A stretch of 64,000 nucleotides of DNA from Nostoc sp. FACHB-973 (lineage in GTDB: Bacteria; Cyanobacteriota; Cyanobacteriia; Cyanobacteriales; Nostocaceae): assembly GCF_014698115.1 (NCBI RefSeq), contig NZ_JACJSJ010000038.1:1-64000 (forward strand), given 5' to 3'. Below are positions 56,777-64,000 of this stretch, one piece after another (position 1 is the stretch's first letter; each line of letters begins with the position of its first letter). The notes beneath the pieces were generated by a model. It ran no database searches, was not told where the DNA came from, and worked only from the letters and a program-made list of their open reading frames with translations. The position numbers and the translations under genes were made by a program.

Positions 56777-57646
56777 ATGGATTTCTTGAATAACTTTCAG
56801 ATAGCAAGGCTTGCGATCGCCAATAGTAATGATTTGGTAAGCTTATTACAATATCCCTTTATGCAGCGGGCGATCGCAGAAGCTGTGTTGATGGGAATAC
56901 TTGGCGGCATATTGGGTAGTTTTGTCACCTTGCGCCAGCTGTCTTTTTTCAGTCACGCCGTTGGTCATGCAGCATTGGTAGGTGTGGCATTAGGTGTGCT
57001 GTTACAGGTAAATCCTACTTGGATGCTGTTACCTTTTACCTTAGTTTTTGGCGTTATTGTCCTCTACTGTATCGACAAAACCGACTTAGCCAGCGATAGC
57101 GTACTTAGTATAGTGCTATCTGGAGCATTAGCGATCGGACTGATTCTCACTAGCTTAATTAAAGGATACCGTGGCAACTTGATGGCAGTGCTGTTTGGCG
57201 ACATTCTGGCGCTTGATACCACAGATTTGATTTTGACCCTGCTGATACTTGTGGGAAGTTGCATATTTTTACTATCAACTTTACAACAGCAAATTTTATT
57301 GACACTTAACCCGGATGTGGCACAAGTTCAAGGTGTTCCTGTGCAATTGTACCGCTATGCCTTTGTGGTCTTGCTTTCACTCGCCGTTGCTGTAGCGATT
57401 AAAGCTGTTGGCGTTTTACTGGTAAATGCCTTTTTGGTGATTCCCGCCTCCACCGCCAAACTCATGAGTCACCACTTTAGCCGTTTTCTAGTCATGTCGG
57501 TGATAGTCGGTTCCATTAGCAGCATTACTGGCATCATTGTGTCAGGTCTTTTCAACCTGGCTTCTGGTCCGAGTATTGTCCTTATCCAGTTTCTACTCTT
57601 TCTAGCTGTTTTCATCTGGTTTAGGTTGACCTTGAAAGCAGCATAA
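56777..57646 (+). CDS. Zn/Mn-type ABC transporter permease (ZnuB/MntB-like)
   Basis: 289 residues, eight or nine transmembrane helices. ABC-3 family signature segments: AVLMGILGGILGSFVTLRQLSFFSHAVGHAALVGVALG, partial; GDILAL; the loop ALNPDVAQVQGVPV (here TLNPDVAQ) that contacts the ATPase; KAVGVLLVNAFLVIPA. Imports divalent metal with an ATPase and binding protein, neither of which is present in the window. Zinc versus manganese cannot be told by eye. Confidence 0.92.
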   Translation: MDFLNNFQIARLAIANSNDLVSLLQYPFMQRAIAEAVLMGILGGILGSFVTLRQLSFFSHAVGHAALVGVALGVLLQVNPTWMLLPFTLVFGVIVLYCIDKTDLASDSVLSIVLSGALAIGLILTSLIKGYRGNLMAVLFGDILALDTTDLILTLLILVGSCIFLLSTLQQQILLTLNPDVAQVQGVPVQLYRYAFVVLLSLAVAVAIKAVGVLLVNAFLVIPASTAKLMSHHFSRFLVMSVIVGSISSITGIIVSGLFNLASGPSIVLIQFLLFLAVFIWFRLTLKAA

Positions 57647-57722
57647 ATATTTTTCTACAACCTATTGCAAATTCGTTTTATCTTTGCTACATTTATTAAT
57701 CGTGGCTCAAATAAAAGCCCCA

Positions 57723-57795
<73 letters not shown>

Positions 57796-57807
57796 CTTGC
57801 CATACCT

Positions 57808-57846
57808 CAACCCTGTAGTTTACAACTACGGGGTTGAATCGTTTTT
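57808..57846 (+). terminator. terminator after tRNA-Phe
   Basis: 13-bp stem CAACCCTGTAGTT / AACTACGGGGTTG (one G-T pair), 3-base loop, then AATCGTTTTT. Confidence 0.8.
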
Positions 57847-57898
57847 ACTGACCAAATCGTGACCAGACAAAGCGCGATCGCCTTGCAAATCATAAGTT

Positions 57899-58210
57899 TT
57901 ACTGATTTTCTTTGATCCACTTTTGGAATCGCCGCAACTCGTCCCAAGTGCGCGATCGCGTATCCAGTCCTTTGCCTTTGGAATGCTGGTTTGGGTGCAG
58001 GTTCTGTCGCCGCATTTCAATGTAATTGGCAATCGCGTTGAAAATCAAATCTGCTGAAATGCCGTGTAACATGGCATTTTCTTCATCCAGCGCCCTGGCG
58101 TAAACCATGATTTTCTCTTCTAAGGCGATGGGAACGCGGATTACTTTAGTCGCTCCATTGCGCCAGGAGCTACCTGCCCAAGTCGTTGAATTTTTATATT
58201 TGTTGTTCAT
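57899..58210 (-). CDS. hypothetical protein, possible ribbon-helix-helix type
   Basis: 103 residues, not firmly recognised. ATKVIRVPIALEEKIMVYARALDEE reads like an RHH unit (beta strand with alternating residues, then two helices). Similar small proteins occur on cyanobacterial plasmids and prophages. Basic C-terminus with TRSRTWDELRRFQKWIKE. The palindrome just upstream (58217-58235) could be its operator. Divergent from three small plus-strand genes. Confidence 0.55.
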   Translation of the reverse strand: MNNKYKNSTTWAGSSWRNGATKVIRVPIALEEKIMVYARALDEENAMLHGISADLIFNAIANYIEMRRQNLHPNQHSKGKGLDTRSRTWDELRRFQKWIKENQ

Positions 58211-58216
58211 AGAAAA

Positions 58217-58235
58217 ATGCCGTGTTACACGGCAT
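58217..58235. promoter_or_regulatory. 19-bp palindrome before the RHH-like gene
   Basis: ATGCCGTGTTACACGGCAT (arms of 8, centre TTA) lies 6 bases upstream of the start codon. A near copy, ATGCCGTGTAACATGGCAT, is found inside the gene at 58059-58077. Operator role inferred. Confidence 0.5.
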
Positions 58236-58368
58236 TCTAGCTTATCAAAGAGGAGCTATTCAATTTAATTTAAAGGTTGGTAGCAGCCATCTGTTCGCAC
58301 ATAATTTAATAAAGGTGCTGGCTGCCGATTACAAACTAGCACGGTCGTGAAGTGACGAAAAGGGAATT

Positions 58369-58506
58369 ATGTATCTAAACGAGAAGACGGGTCAACCCTG
58401 CACAATAATTGAACACACCACAGCAAACGCACCTTATTGTTTAGTTAAGTATGCCGATGGTGTGCGTAAAACTGAGCATTTCGCTAATTTAAAAAGAATC
58501 AAATGA
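58369..58506 (+). CDS. small hypothetical protein
   Basis: 45 residues (MYLNEKTGQPCTIIEHTTAN start), with GGGA shortly before the ATG. The sequence looks coding (CTIIEHTT, YCLVKYADGVRKTEHF) and resembles a small beta-barrel such as an SH3-like fold. First of three short genes on this strand, 13 bases before the next. Not recognised. Confidence 0.5.
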   Translation: MYLNEKTGQPCTIIEHTTANAPYCLVKYADGVRKTEHFANLKRIK

Positions 58507-58519
58507 GAAATTAGGAATT

Positions 58520-58771
58520 ATGTCTGATCGAGAATATCCGCTTTACAAAATTGAATATCTTGAAATGACCCCAGCCCAAGAGGAAGAATCAGACGAATGG
58601 GTGGACGCTTTGGAAATTATCGCTGAAGTTGACGGCGATCCATTTGAGGCAATCCATTTTTGGATAATAGATATGGAATGGAGCATAATCGATTATCGCC
58701 AAGTAGAAGAAGGTATCCCAGCTATTTATTTATCGCCAACGCATTACATGGAGCTAGAGCCGTCTAAGTGA
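58520..58771 (+). CDS. small acidic hypothetical protein
   Basis: 83 residues, AGGA before the ATG. Very acidic (MTPAQEEESDEWVDALEIIAEVDGD, in part) with aromatic-rich WIIDMEWSIIDY. Small acidic proteins of this kind in mobile DNA are sometimes DNA mimics or inhibitors; no evidence beyond charge. Not recognised. Confidence 0.55.
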   Translation: MSDREYPLYKIEYLEMTPAQEEESDEWVDALEIIAEVDGDPFEAIHFWIIDMEWSIIDYRQVEEGIPAIYLSPTHYMELEPSK

Positions 58772-58791
58772 CAAAATGGAGATTTTGACCA

Positions 58792-58974
58792 ATGGCAGAA
58801 AAAATAGTTCACTACGTTCCTGGGAACTGGGGAGGAAAAGCGATTCTAGTATCGGTATGCGGGGAAAGAGTCATTTACACTCATGCATCATCTCAATCTG
58901 CAAACTGCCCTGAGTGCAAAGCAATGTGGAAGCAGGATTTAAAGCCTGTAAGCGATCGAGTGGAATATGAATGA
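58792..58974 (+). CDS. small hypothetical protein with CPEC motif
   Basis: 60 residues, GGAG 9 bases upstream. One Cys in SVCGERV and a CPEC pair could make a small zinc site. Typical of short genes in cyanobacterial mobile elements. Not recognised. 20 bases after its neighbour, so probably one transcript. Confidence 0.5.
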   Translation: MAEKIVHYVPGNWGGKAILVSVCGERVIYTHASSQSANCPECKAMWKQDLKPVSDRVEYE

Positions 58975-59007
58975 GGAAAGTAAATTACTAGAGTGAATCC
59001 CCAGTGA

Positions 59008-59373
59008 CTAAAACTTGTCGTCTCGGATTTGAAACCCAGAATTTTTATTTAAAAATCCAACAATCTGCTTGACCCAGTTTGCCAGCCGATCAAATTTGTG
59101 TTTAATAAGCGATTCGAGACCACTGAGCCGATATTCTACAAAGAGCTTCTTTTCTTTGTATTCGACTAGATGAACATCCAATTTTTTCTCTACTTTGTAA
59201 AGCCGATCCACGAAATTATCTTTCAGATGATCGACAGCCGATAGCAATCTATTTTCTACCTTGTCAATCTTACTGTTAATATTAGCTTCAATTTGAGCTA
59301 ATCTGTAAATAGCTCCCACTACCGTTAGTAGTCCAATAATAATAGTTAGAGCATTGTTAACATCGATTTTCAT
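59008..59373 (-). CDS. hypothetical membrane-anchored coiled-coil protein
   Basis: 121 residues. One N-terminal transmembrane helix (ALTIIIGLLTVVGAIYRLA, about 8-27) then continuous coiled coil (IEANINSKIDKVENRLL and on) to residue 110. Size and shape recall small phage membrane/spacer proteins, but no holin or Rz motif is present. Last gene of the right-edge operon, three bases after the previous stop. Confidence 0.55.
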   Translation of the reverse strand: MKIDVNNALTIIIGLLTVVGAIYRLAQIEANINSKIDKVENRLLSAVDHLKDNFVDRLYKVEKKLDVHLVEYKEKKLFVEYRLSGLESLIKHKFDRLANWVKQIVGFLNKNSGFQIRDDKF

Positions 59374-59376
59374 TGT

Positions 59377-59841
59377 TTAAAGGGCATCAATTTTAGATTC
59401 AACTTGATTTAACTGTGATTGAATAAAACCTAACGATTGAGTATTCGCATCAACTTCATCACCTGAATATTTCCAGGCTTCGACATACATCTGTCTGTGC
59501 CATTTAGGAATTATAATTTCTGCGACAAAAGGCAGTAGTCCTAAGTTGGGGAATTTAATTAAAGTGAGTTCTCTCAATCCACATCCTTGACTAAAAGCGT
59601 TCACACTTGCCATGAATTCAGACGTAGATGATGGCAGCGTTAATAATTTCATGTGAACTCTAGCAGCAAATCGCCAATTAGACTTGGCTTCATCATTGCG
59701 AAACCCGAACATCATCAGATAGCTATCGCAAATAATGGAGATAGGGGGAATAGGAATATAACTAGTTTCAGGTCCAGGAGTTGCTATATAAGTTTGCCTT
59801 TGCACCAAATCCCAGTTGAGAGAATCATTAATTCCGGTCAC
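59377..59841 (-). CDS. hypothetical protein
   Basis: 154 residues, GTG start overlapping the previous stop as GTGA. Not recognised. A mostly globular body rich in aromatic and hydrophobic residues (YIPIPPISIICDSYLMMFGF, LGLLPFVAEIIIPKWH) is followed by a short coiled coil at the end (LGFIQSQLNQVESKI). No Cys pair motif. Overlaps indicate strict co-translation with its neighbours. Confidence 0.55.
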   Translation of the reverse strand: MTGINDSLNWDLVQRQTYIATPGPETSYIPIPPISIICDSYLMMFGFRNDEAKSNWRFAARVHMKLLTLPSSTSEFMASVNAFSQGCGLRELTLIKFPNLGLLPFVAEIIIPKWHRQMYVEAWKYSGDEVDANTQSLGFIQSQLNQVESKIDAL

Positions 59842-60074
59842 ACAATTATCAGTCCCACATCACTCAAGTTTTGTTCAAGATTTAAACAATAAGCATCCAT
59901 ATCAACTTCGCACATCTCAAGAATATCCATGTATTCTTCTAACGTTATTTGCCCTTTCAAAAAGCATGTAAGTCCTAGTTGTGCGGCTTCTTCTTGCTCT
60001 AGCCTTAGTGTAATTTCATCCTCAGTCATCTGAGGATATAGGGGAATTTCTACCCCTATAATTCCTTCAATCAT
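59838..60074 (-). CDS. small acidic hypothetical protein
   Basis: 78 residues, acidic and helical (MTEDEITLRLEQEEAAQLGL, EEYMDILEMCEVDMDAY). Start overlaps the previous stop by one base (TAATG). Size, charge and position between larger operon genes are like those of phage tail-assembly chaperones, but that is only an analogy. Not recognised. Confidence 0.5.
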   Translation of the reverse strand: MIEGIIGVEIPLYPQMTEDEITLRLEQEEAAQLGLTCFLKGQITLEEYMDILEMCEVDMDAYCLNLEQNLSDVGLIIV

Positions 60075-60658
60075 TAGCGGTAAATTTCTGGGGTAAATGA
60101 AACAGATCTGTTATCATTGGCTATTACTTTGGTCGTAATAGCTCCCTTAACATCTTTGAAGCCTTTAGCCGTTTCCCCAACGCCAAAACCGATGGGATAG
60201 CTATAAGAGCTTCCACCTTTGGTTTTATATTTTTGTCCAGTCAACTTACTGGTTTTTGTGGTTGTTGTCGTTCCAGCAATGCGAATAGTAGCTTTAGCTG
60301 CAACAAACCCAACTAATTCAACTGCTGCGGCAACATCTGCTGGTGTTTTTGAAATGTTTGCATCCGCAGCAACAATACCAGCAGCAGTAAAACCAGTTTC
60401 AGCTCGTTTGGAAAGATAGGTTATTACCTTTGGAGCCGTGTTAACTGGGGTAGCAAACGGAATCAGAGAGTAAAGCAAAAGTTGTCCTGGCTCACTGCCT
60501 TCCGGCCTGTCTCCATACTCAACTGCCTTTTTACCTGCTTGTACAGCCTGGAAAAACCCTAGTGCTGAGGTGTCTGCCAAGTCAACGGCGTCGCCAGTTC
60601 CGCTGAGTGGGCGAAGTAATTTTAAAGCAGCTTTCAAATTGTTAAATCTTTTAGCCAT
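60074..60658 (-). CDS. hypothetical protein, possibly structural
   Basis: 194 residues from ATG 60658 (GAGGT just upstream; an in-frame start at 60700 is poorer). Ala/Val/Thr-rich: AAVELVGFVAAKATIRIAGTT, then TTTKTSKLTGQ and a strand-rich end (VIANDNRSVSFTPEIYR). Composition is like a coat, tube or secreted beta-rich protein, no family recognised. Separated from the previous gene by 96 bases, so it could have its own promoter. Confidence 0.5.
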   Translation of the reverse strand: MAKRFNNLKAALKLLRPLSGTGDAVDLADTSALGFFQAVQAGKKAVEYGDRPEGSEPGQLLLYSLIPFATPVNTAPKVITYLSKRAETGFTAAGIVAADANISKTPADVAAAVELVGFVAAKATIRIAGTTTTTKTSKLTGQKYKTKGGSSYSYPIGFGVGETAKGFKDVKGAITTKVIANDNRSVSFTPEIYR

Positions 60659-60754
60659 CAGTACCTCAAATGACTCGGTTGATACAATCCTTTCTAGCAC
60701 TGCTTTTTAGGCATTTATTTACCATCGACTACTATAGTTGTCCACAGAAATTTT

Positions 60755-61579
60755 TTAGATGACAGACAATCGCTCAATTACCTGTTTTAAGGCTGCCTCT
60801 GGTGTCGCAACCAGGTTAATGACCTTTATCCGACCATGTAAAAAAAGTTGGGCGTAACGAAACCGAACTTCTACGGCGGGACGTTTAACTGGCTTTTTGA
60901 CTGATTGTCCATAAATAGTTTGATTTCCTGGATTCATGGAGTAAGTTCTTGTGTTTGTTTGAAAATCCGAGAAATCGTCACTAAATGGGTGTCCCTGGAT
61001 GGCCAAAACTGCCTTAGCTATGCGTTCACCCTCGGCTTTTGATCTAACCAATAATCGCAGATCGTACCCTCTTTCAAAGTCGCGGTAGTAGTAATAATAA
61101 ATTCCCTTATCCCAGACAAAGATAGGATTACCAAATTCTCGTTTTATATCCCTTGCCATCGCTTCGGCTTTAGCTCTGGTATAACTTTGTCCAGTTTCAT
61201 TCATTAAACGAAATGTAATTTCACCAGTGGCAGGATTTAATCTATCCGTTTCAGTTGGAGACAATCTCTCTTTGAAATAAAGCTTCACTTGTGGCTTAAA
61301 TTCAACATTTCTTTGATGTTCGGTAACAGGAATACCATAAATTGGAGCTTGTACTGATTGCAATCTTCCTGCTGTAACTTCAAATAACCACATCCTCATC
61401 ATGGTCATAGTTGAAGTATCACCATCTTTCATGGTGCAAGCTACCCTCAAAGAAGATTTTGGAGTTTCCAAGCTATCAGCGGGTGTTTTGTTAAAATACT
61501 TATTTACTGCCTTGTTATGCCAACGTCTTACAGTGTCCTGGAGATGTTCCCATTCATTAAAATTTTCTGGTAAAGGCAT
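60755..61579 (-). CDS. hypothetical protein
   Basis: 274 residues, not recognised. Mixed alpha/beta; conserved-looking stretches VRRWHNKAVNKYF, GEITFRLMNETGQSYTRAKAEAMARDIKREFG in parts, and WDKGIYYYYYRDFERGYDLRLLVRS with five Tyr in a row. ARAIAEA-like helices after FRLMNET suggest a repeated strand-helix unit. It starts two bases after the stop of the large coiled-coil gene. Confidence 0.55.
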   Translation of the reverse strand: MPLPENFNEWEHLQDTVRRWHNKAVNKYFNKTPADSLETPKSSLRVACTMKDGDTSTMTMMRMWLFEVTAGRLQSVQAPIYGIPVTEHQRNVEFKPQVKLYFKERLSPTETDRLNPATGEITFRLMNETGQSYTRAKAEAMARDIKREFGNPIFVWDKGIYYYYYRDFERGYDLRLLVRSKAEGERIAKAVLAIQGHPFSDDFSDFQTNTRTYSMNPGNQTIYGQSVKKPVKRPAVEVRFRYAQLFLHGRIKVINLVATPEAALKQVIERLSVI

Positions 61580-61581
61580 AA

Positions 61582-64000
61582 TTATTCATCTGCCTCCAAG
61601 TCCAAATCAATCATTTCTAGCCCAGCGCTTGCAACTTTAGCTGTTACTTCGTCTGCCTTTAATTGTTCTGGCTCAGGCGATTCCTTACCCTTGTTAGCTG
61701 GTGTTGAATCATCTTTAATTGCATTAGTTAATTCCGTCGTTGCGTTAGTTAATTCCGTTGTTGCGTTGATAATGTCTAATGGGGCTTGAGTCACTTGTTG
61801 AATTGTTGATGCTCCATTCTGTAAATTTTCTAAAAATTGAGTAACACGATTAAATTTTGGCTGGGGATTCATCCAGCCATAAGCGCTTTCTAAAACTTCT
61901 CCAGATTTTCTGAGTGCGTTTCCAATTTTGGCAACCTTGCCCGCTGTCATCTCTAATCCAGTAAGTATGGAACTAGCTAGCCCCTGAAAAGCATTTAACG
62001 CGTTAGTTGTCGCCTGATATATTCGGTTAGCCTTAGCCCATGCCGTTGTTAATGCGGTGTAATTATCGGCTCCAATTGCACCCTTGATTAAATCTTCAAT
62101 GGAGCTGCTAATTACAGAACCAATATCAAAAGCCTCTCCGTTATCACCCTTCAATCCTATTAATTGAAGAACATTGTTAAGCGCTCCAAGCAAAGTTTGT
62201 CCTATGTCATTAGATAACATTAAAGCATTGTGTACAGTCGCGGCAAAAATCAAAATATTTAACGCTCTATCAAGCTGTAACCATTGACTAAAACGCGTTA
62301 GCTTCCCTCCAATACCTCCAGGAAGTTGAGCGCCAAGTCTTTCTAAAATTGTTGCTTGCCCTTGCAGCAACGCAGTGTTAGCACCTGCGTTGTAAGCATT
62401 CAAAAGATTGGCTGCGTTAGTGTTGTTGTTGTTTATGATATTAGTTGCATTATCATCTAATGCCCTTCTCATACATCCCCCCGGCTGGGTGGTTCGACAT
62501 GTTCCAGTTGCGGCTGCTTGCTCAATTTGGGGAATTGTCGGAATATCCGGCCTGATTGCCGCTGCTGCTAATGCCGGAATGAAGGGGAGTTTATCAAGTA
62601 TTTGGTCTAGCTTTGGTAGAGCTTGCTCATTCACTTTTGCTTGTTCCTTTAACTTCGTATCAATTTGCGTGATGTCTGCTTTACTACCTTGAATTTCTTT
62701 CTGTACGGCAATAACTTCTGACTTTACTGAAGATAAATCAGCTTTATTCTTAGCAATAAATTCTTCATAAAGCTGCTCAGAACTTTTTGTACTTTGCTGT
62801 TTAAAATCTTCAAAATGTTTATCAAATTCCTGGGACAACTTTGATAACTTTAAGTCCACACCACCCAGTGTTCTCCTGTTATCTTCAATCAGCGCTTGAT
62901 AACGTTCGTCTCCGGTCAGTTTATTTAAGCGTTCAAAGTCAGCAAGCTTCTGATCGAATTCCTTGGAAAGATTGGATTGACTTAAGTCACGTATTTTTAA
63001 ATCCTTAGCATTCTGCGCGACAACTTCATTAAACTTTGCATCTAATTGCTGTTGCATCGTGCCGAGGTTCTTTGCAGCACTGCTTTTGACTTCATTAAGG
63101 GCTTGATTAGCTGTGGTATTGGCACTTGATACCCCTTGAGCAAGATTTCCAACGCTACTAATGGCAGTGCTTCCAAGCTGCGTTGCTGCATTTATTTGCG
63201 TAGTTAACCCAGAAATAATGCTCTTGAGTCCATTGACCTCAGCTTTAGCAGCAGCGACAGCATTCGCGGTAATAGATGCTGTGTCTACAGGAGCAGCCGG
63301 TTTGATCGTGGCGATTTGCGATCGCGCTGCTGCCAGGTCTGATTGCAATTTGGAAATTGCCGCGTTTACAGACCTTTGAAAACTGTCTCCAATACTATTA
63401 TTAAATTTCGATATTTGAGCATTAATAGATTGAATTTTGGTATCAAAACTTAGGCGTTGCTCTGTGATTTTGGCTTCAACCGATGCCTTGTTTTGACGAA
63501 ATTCATATAAAGTATCATTAGCCAACTTCCGGGCTGATTCAGCCAGCCCAGTTACTATTTTTCGCCCTTCACGAGTTTCATAAAGAGCGTCATTGGCTTG
63601 TTTTTTAGCAGCGGTGACTTGCTGTCCAATAGTCTCCGTTTGTTTATTTAACCGTGCATAGTCTTTGGCATTTGCATCTAATTCCCGGTCAAATTTATCA
63701 ATCTTTGATTGAATTTGTTTTAATTTCCGTCCGTTATCTGTTGCTATTGTGTTCGTCTTTGTAAGGTCGTTACTAAGAGCATCTAGGTTGTCAAAGGTTC
63801 TATCACTGATAAATTCTTGAAGTTTGAGTAGTGCTACTGTTCCGATTGCAGCCAAAATTCCAAGGATACCCCCAATCCTGGCAGCTTTATCAAATTGGTC
63901 GCTACCAGGCAATTTTTTAAACAAAAGGTCTTGTACTTTTTTGAAGTTATCAGCAGCTTTCTTTGTAGCATCAGCCACCTTCTTGGTTTGTTCAGCTGTT
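61582..64000 (-). CDS. very large coiled-coil protein, 5' end beyond the window
   Basis: At least 806 residues; the frame is open to the edge, continuing a TKKVADATKKAAD heptad pattern, so the GTG at 63978 is probably not the start. Layout seen: a hydrophobic helix (IGGILGILAAIGTVALL), then about 400 residues of coiled coil with Gln/Ser/Asn-rich turns. A short Cys pair (GTCRTTQPGGCMRRAL) and an Asn-rich run (NIINNNNTNAANLLNAYNAG) follow, then a hydrophobic region of about 150 residues (ILIFAATVHNALML and others) and an acidic tail. Size and coil content recall tape-measure or pore-spanning proteins of phages and injection systems; no specific motif proves it. Confidence 0.6.
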   Translation of the reverse strand, partial: TAEQTKKVADATKKAADNFKKVQDLLFKKLPGSDQFDKAARIGGILGILAAIGTVALLKLQEFISDRTFDNLDALSNDLTKTNTIATDNGRKLKQIQSKIDKFDRELDANAKDYARLNKQTETIGQQVTAAKKQANDALYETREGRKIVTGLAESARKLANDTLYEFRQNKASVEAKITEQRLSFDTKIQSINAQISKFNNSIGDSFQRSVNAAISKLQSDLAAARSQIATIKPAAPVDTASITANAVAAAKAEVNGLKSIISGLTTQINAATQLGSTAISSVGNLAQGVSSANTTANQALNEVKSSAAKNLGTMQQQLDAKFNEVVAQNAKDLKIRDLSQSNLSKEFDQKLADFERLNKLTGDERYQALIEDNRRTLGGVDLKLSKLSQEFDKHFEDFKQQSTKSSEQLYEEFIAKNKADLSSVKSEVIAVQKEIQGSKADITQIDTKLKEQAKVNEQALPKLDQILDKLPFIPALAAAAIRPDIPTIPQIEQAAATGTCRTTQPGGCMRRALDDNATNIINNNNTNAANLLNAYNAGANTALLQGQATILERLGAQLPGGIGGKLTRFSQWLQLDRALNILIFAATVHNALMLSNDIGQTLLGALNNVLQLIGLKGDNGEAFDIGSVISSSIEDLIKGAIGADNYTALTTAWAKANRIYQATTNALNAFQGLASSILTGLEMTAGKVAKIGNALRKSGEVLESAYGWMNPQPKFNRVTQFLENLQNGASTIQQVTQAPLDIINATTELTNATTELTNAIKDDSTPANKGKESPEPEQLKADEVTAKVASAGLEMIDLDLEADE

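Noticed and set aside
61582..64000. Firm call as phage tape-measure protein
   Set aside because: Coiled coil and hydrophobic segments fit, but no tail genes are recognisable nearby and the 5' end is missing.

Overview
The window comes from a filamentous, heterocyst-type cyanobacterium, most likely Nostoc or a close relative. The HIP1 octamer GCGATCGC occurs throughout. Intergenic DNA is full of short tandemly repeated heptamer-like runs (STRRs) and MITE-like palindromic elements. The gene content is also typical: AgrE, PAM68, paraslipin-type SPFH protein, giant Ser/Thr-His hybrid kinase, AAA/WD40 signalling proteins. No rRNA or CRISPR array was seen.

Layout. 0-4.5 kb is accessory: a degenerate coding tail, a truncated IS1595-type transposase N-domain that is ATGA-coupled to an unknown gene and starts inside a perfect 19-bp inverted repeat, a DUF559 endonuclease bracketed by inverted repeats, and a PD-(D/E)XK nuclease fused to TPRs. 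5-12.4 kb holds a Zn/Cd P1B-2 ATPase, a secreted protein, a lipoxygenase and a Rieske oxygenase. 13-19 kb holds purS-purQ, a Fur-family (probably Zur) regulator, an NfeD/SPFH pair and a PP2C phosphatase. 19.4-27.8 kb is metabolic and housekeeping: amidotransferase, CocE/NonD hydrolase, Ap4A phosphorylase, HtrA-type protease, DAHP synthase, PAM68 and rpsO.

28-33.4 kb carries two tandem AAA-like ATPases, the second ending in 14 WD40 repeats. 33.6-41.3 kb has agrE, moaE, a KTSC protein, leuA divergent from a GntR/FCD regulator with two identical operators between them, and an NTF2-like protein with a coding minisatellite. 41.8-47.2 kb is one 1805-residue Ser/Thr kinase-ATPase-GAF-histidine kinase. 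47.4-57.6 kb is core again (nucleotidyltransferase, Usp, pgk, Nudix, J-domain protein, hisZ, inositol monophosphatase family, nuclease lipoprotein, ferredoxin, Zn/Mn ABC permease, tRNA-Ser and tRNA-Phe), interrupted by an internally deleted IS. From about 57.9 kb to the right edge, directly after tRNA-Phe, is a HIP1-poor island of unrecognised small genes and a tightly overlapping six-gene operon headed by a very large coiled-coil protein cut by the window edge. It looks phage- or element-derived.

The best candidates for undescribed biology are the right-edge island, the left-edge palindrome/truncated-transposase pair, the DUF559 gene framed by inverted repeats, and the recurrent pairing of G-rich then C-rich tandem repeats between (and once inside) co-directional genes, always in the same sense relative to transcription. 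All function calls rest on motif recognition by eye; no database search was possible.
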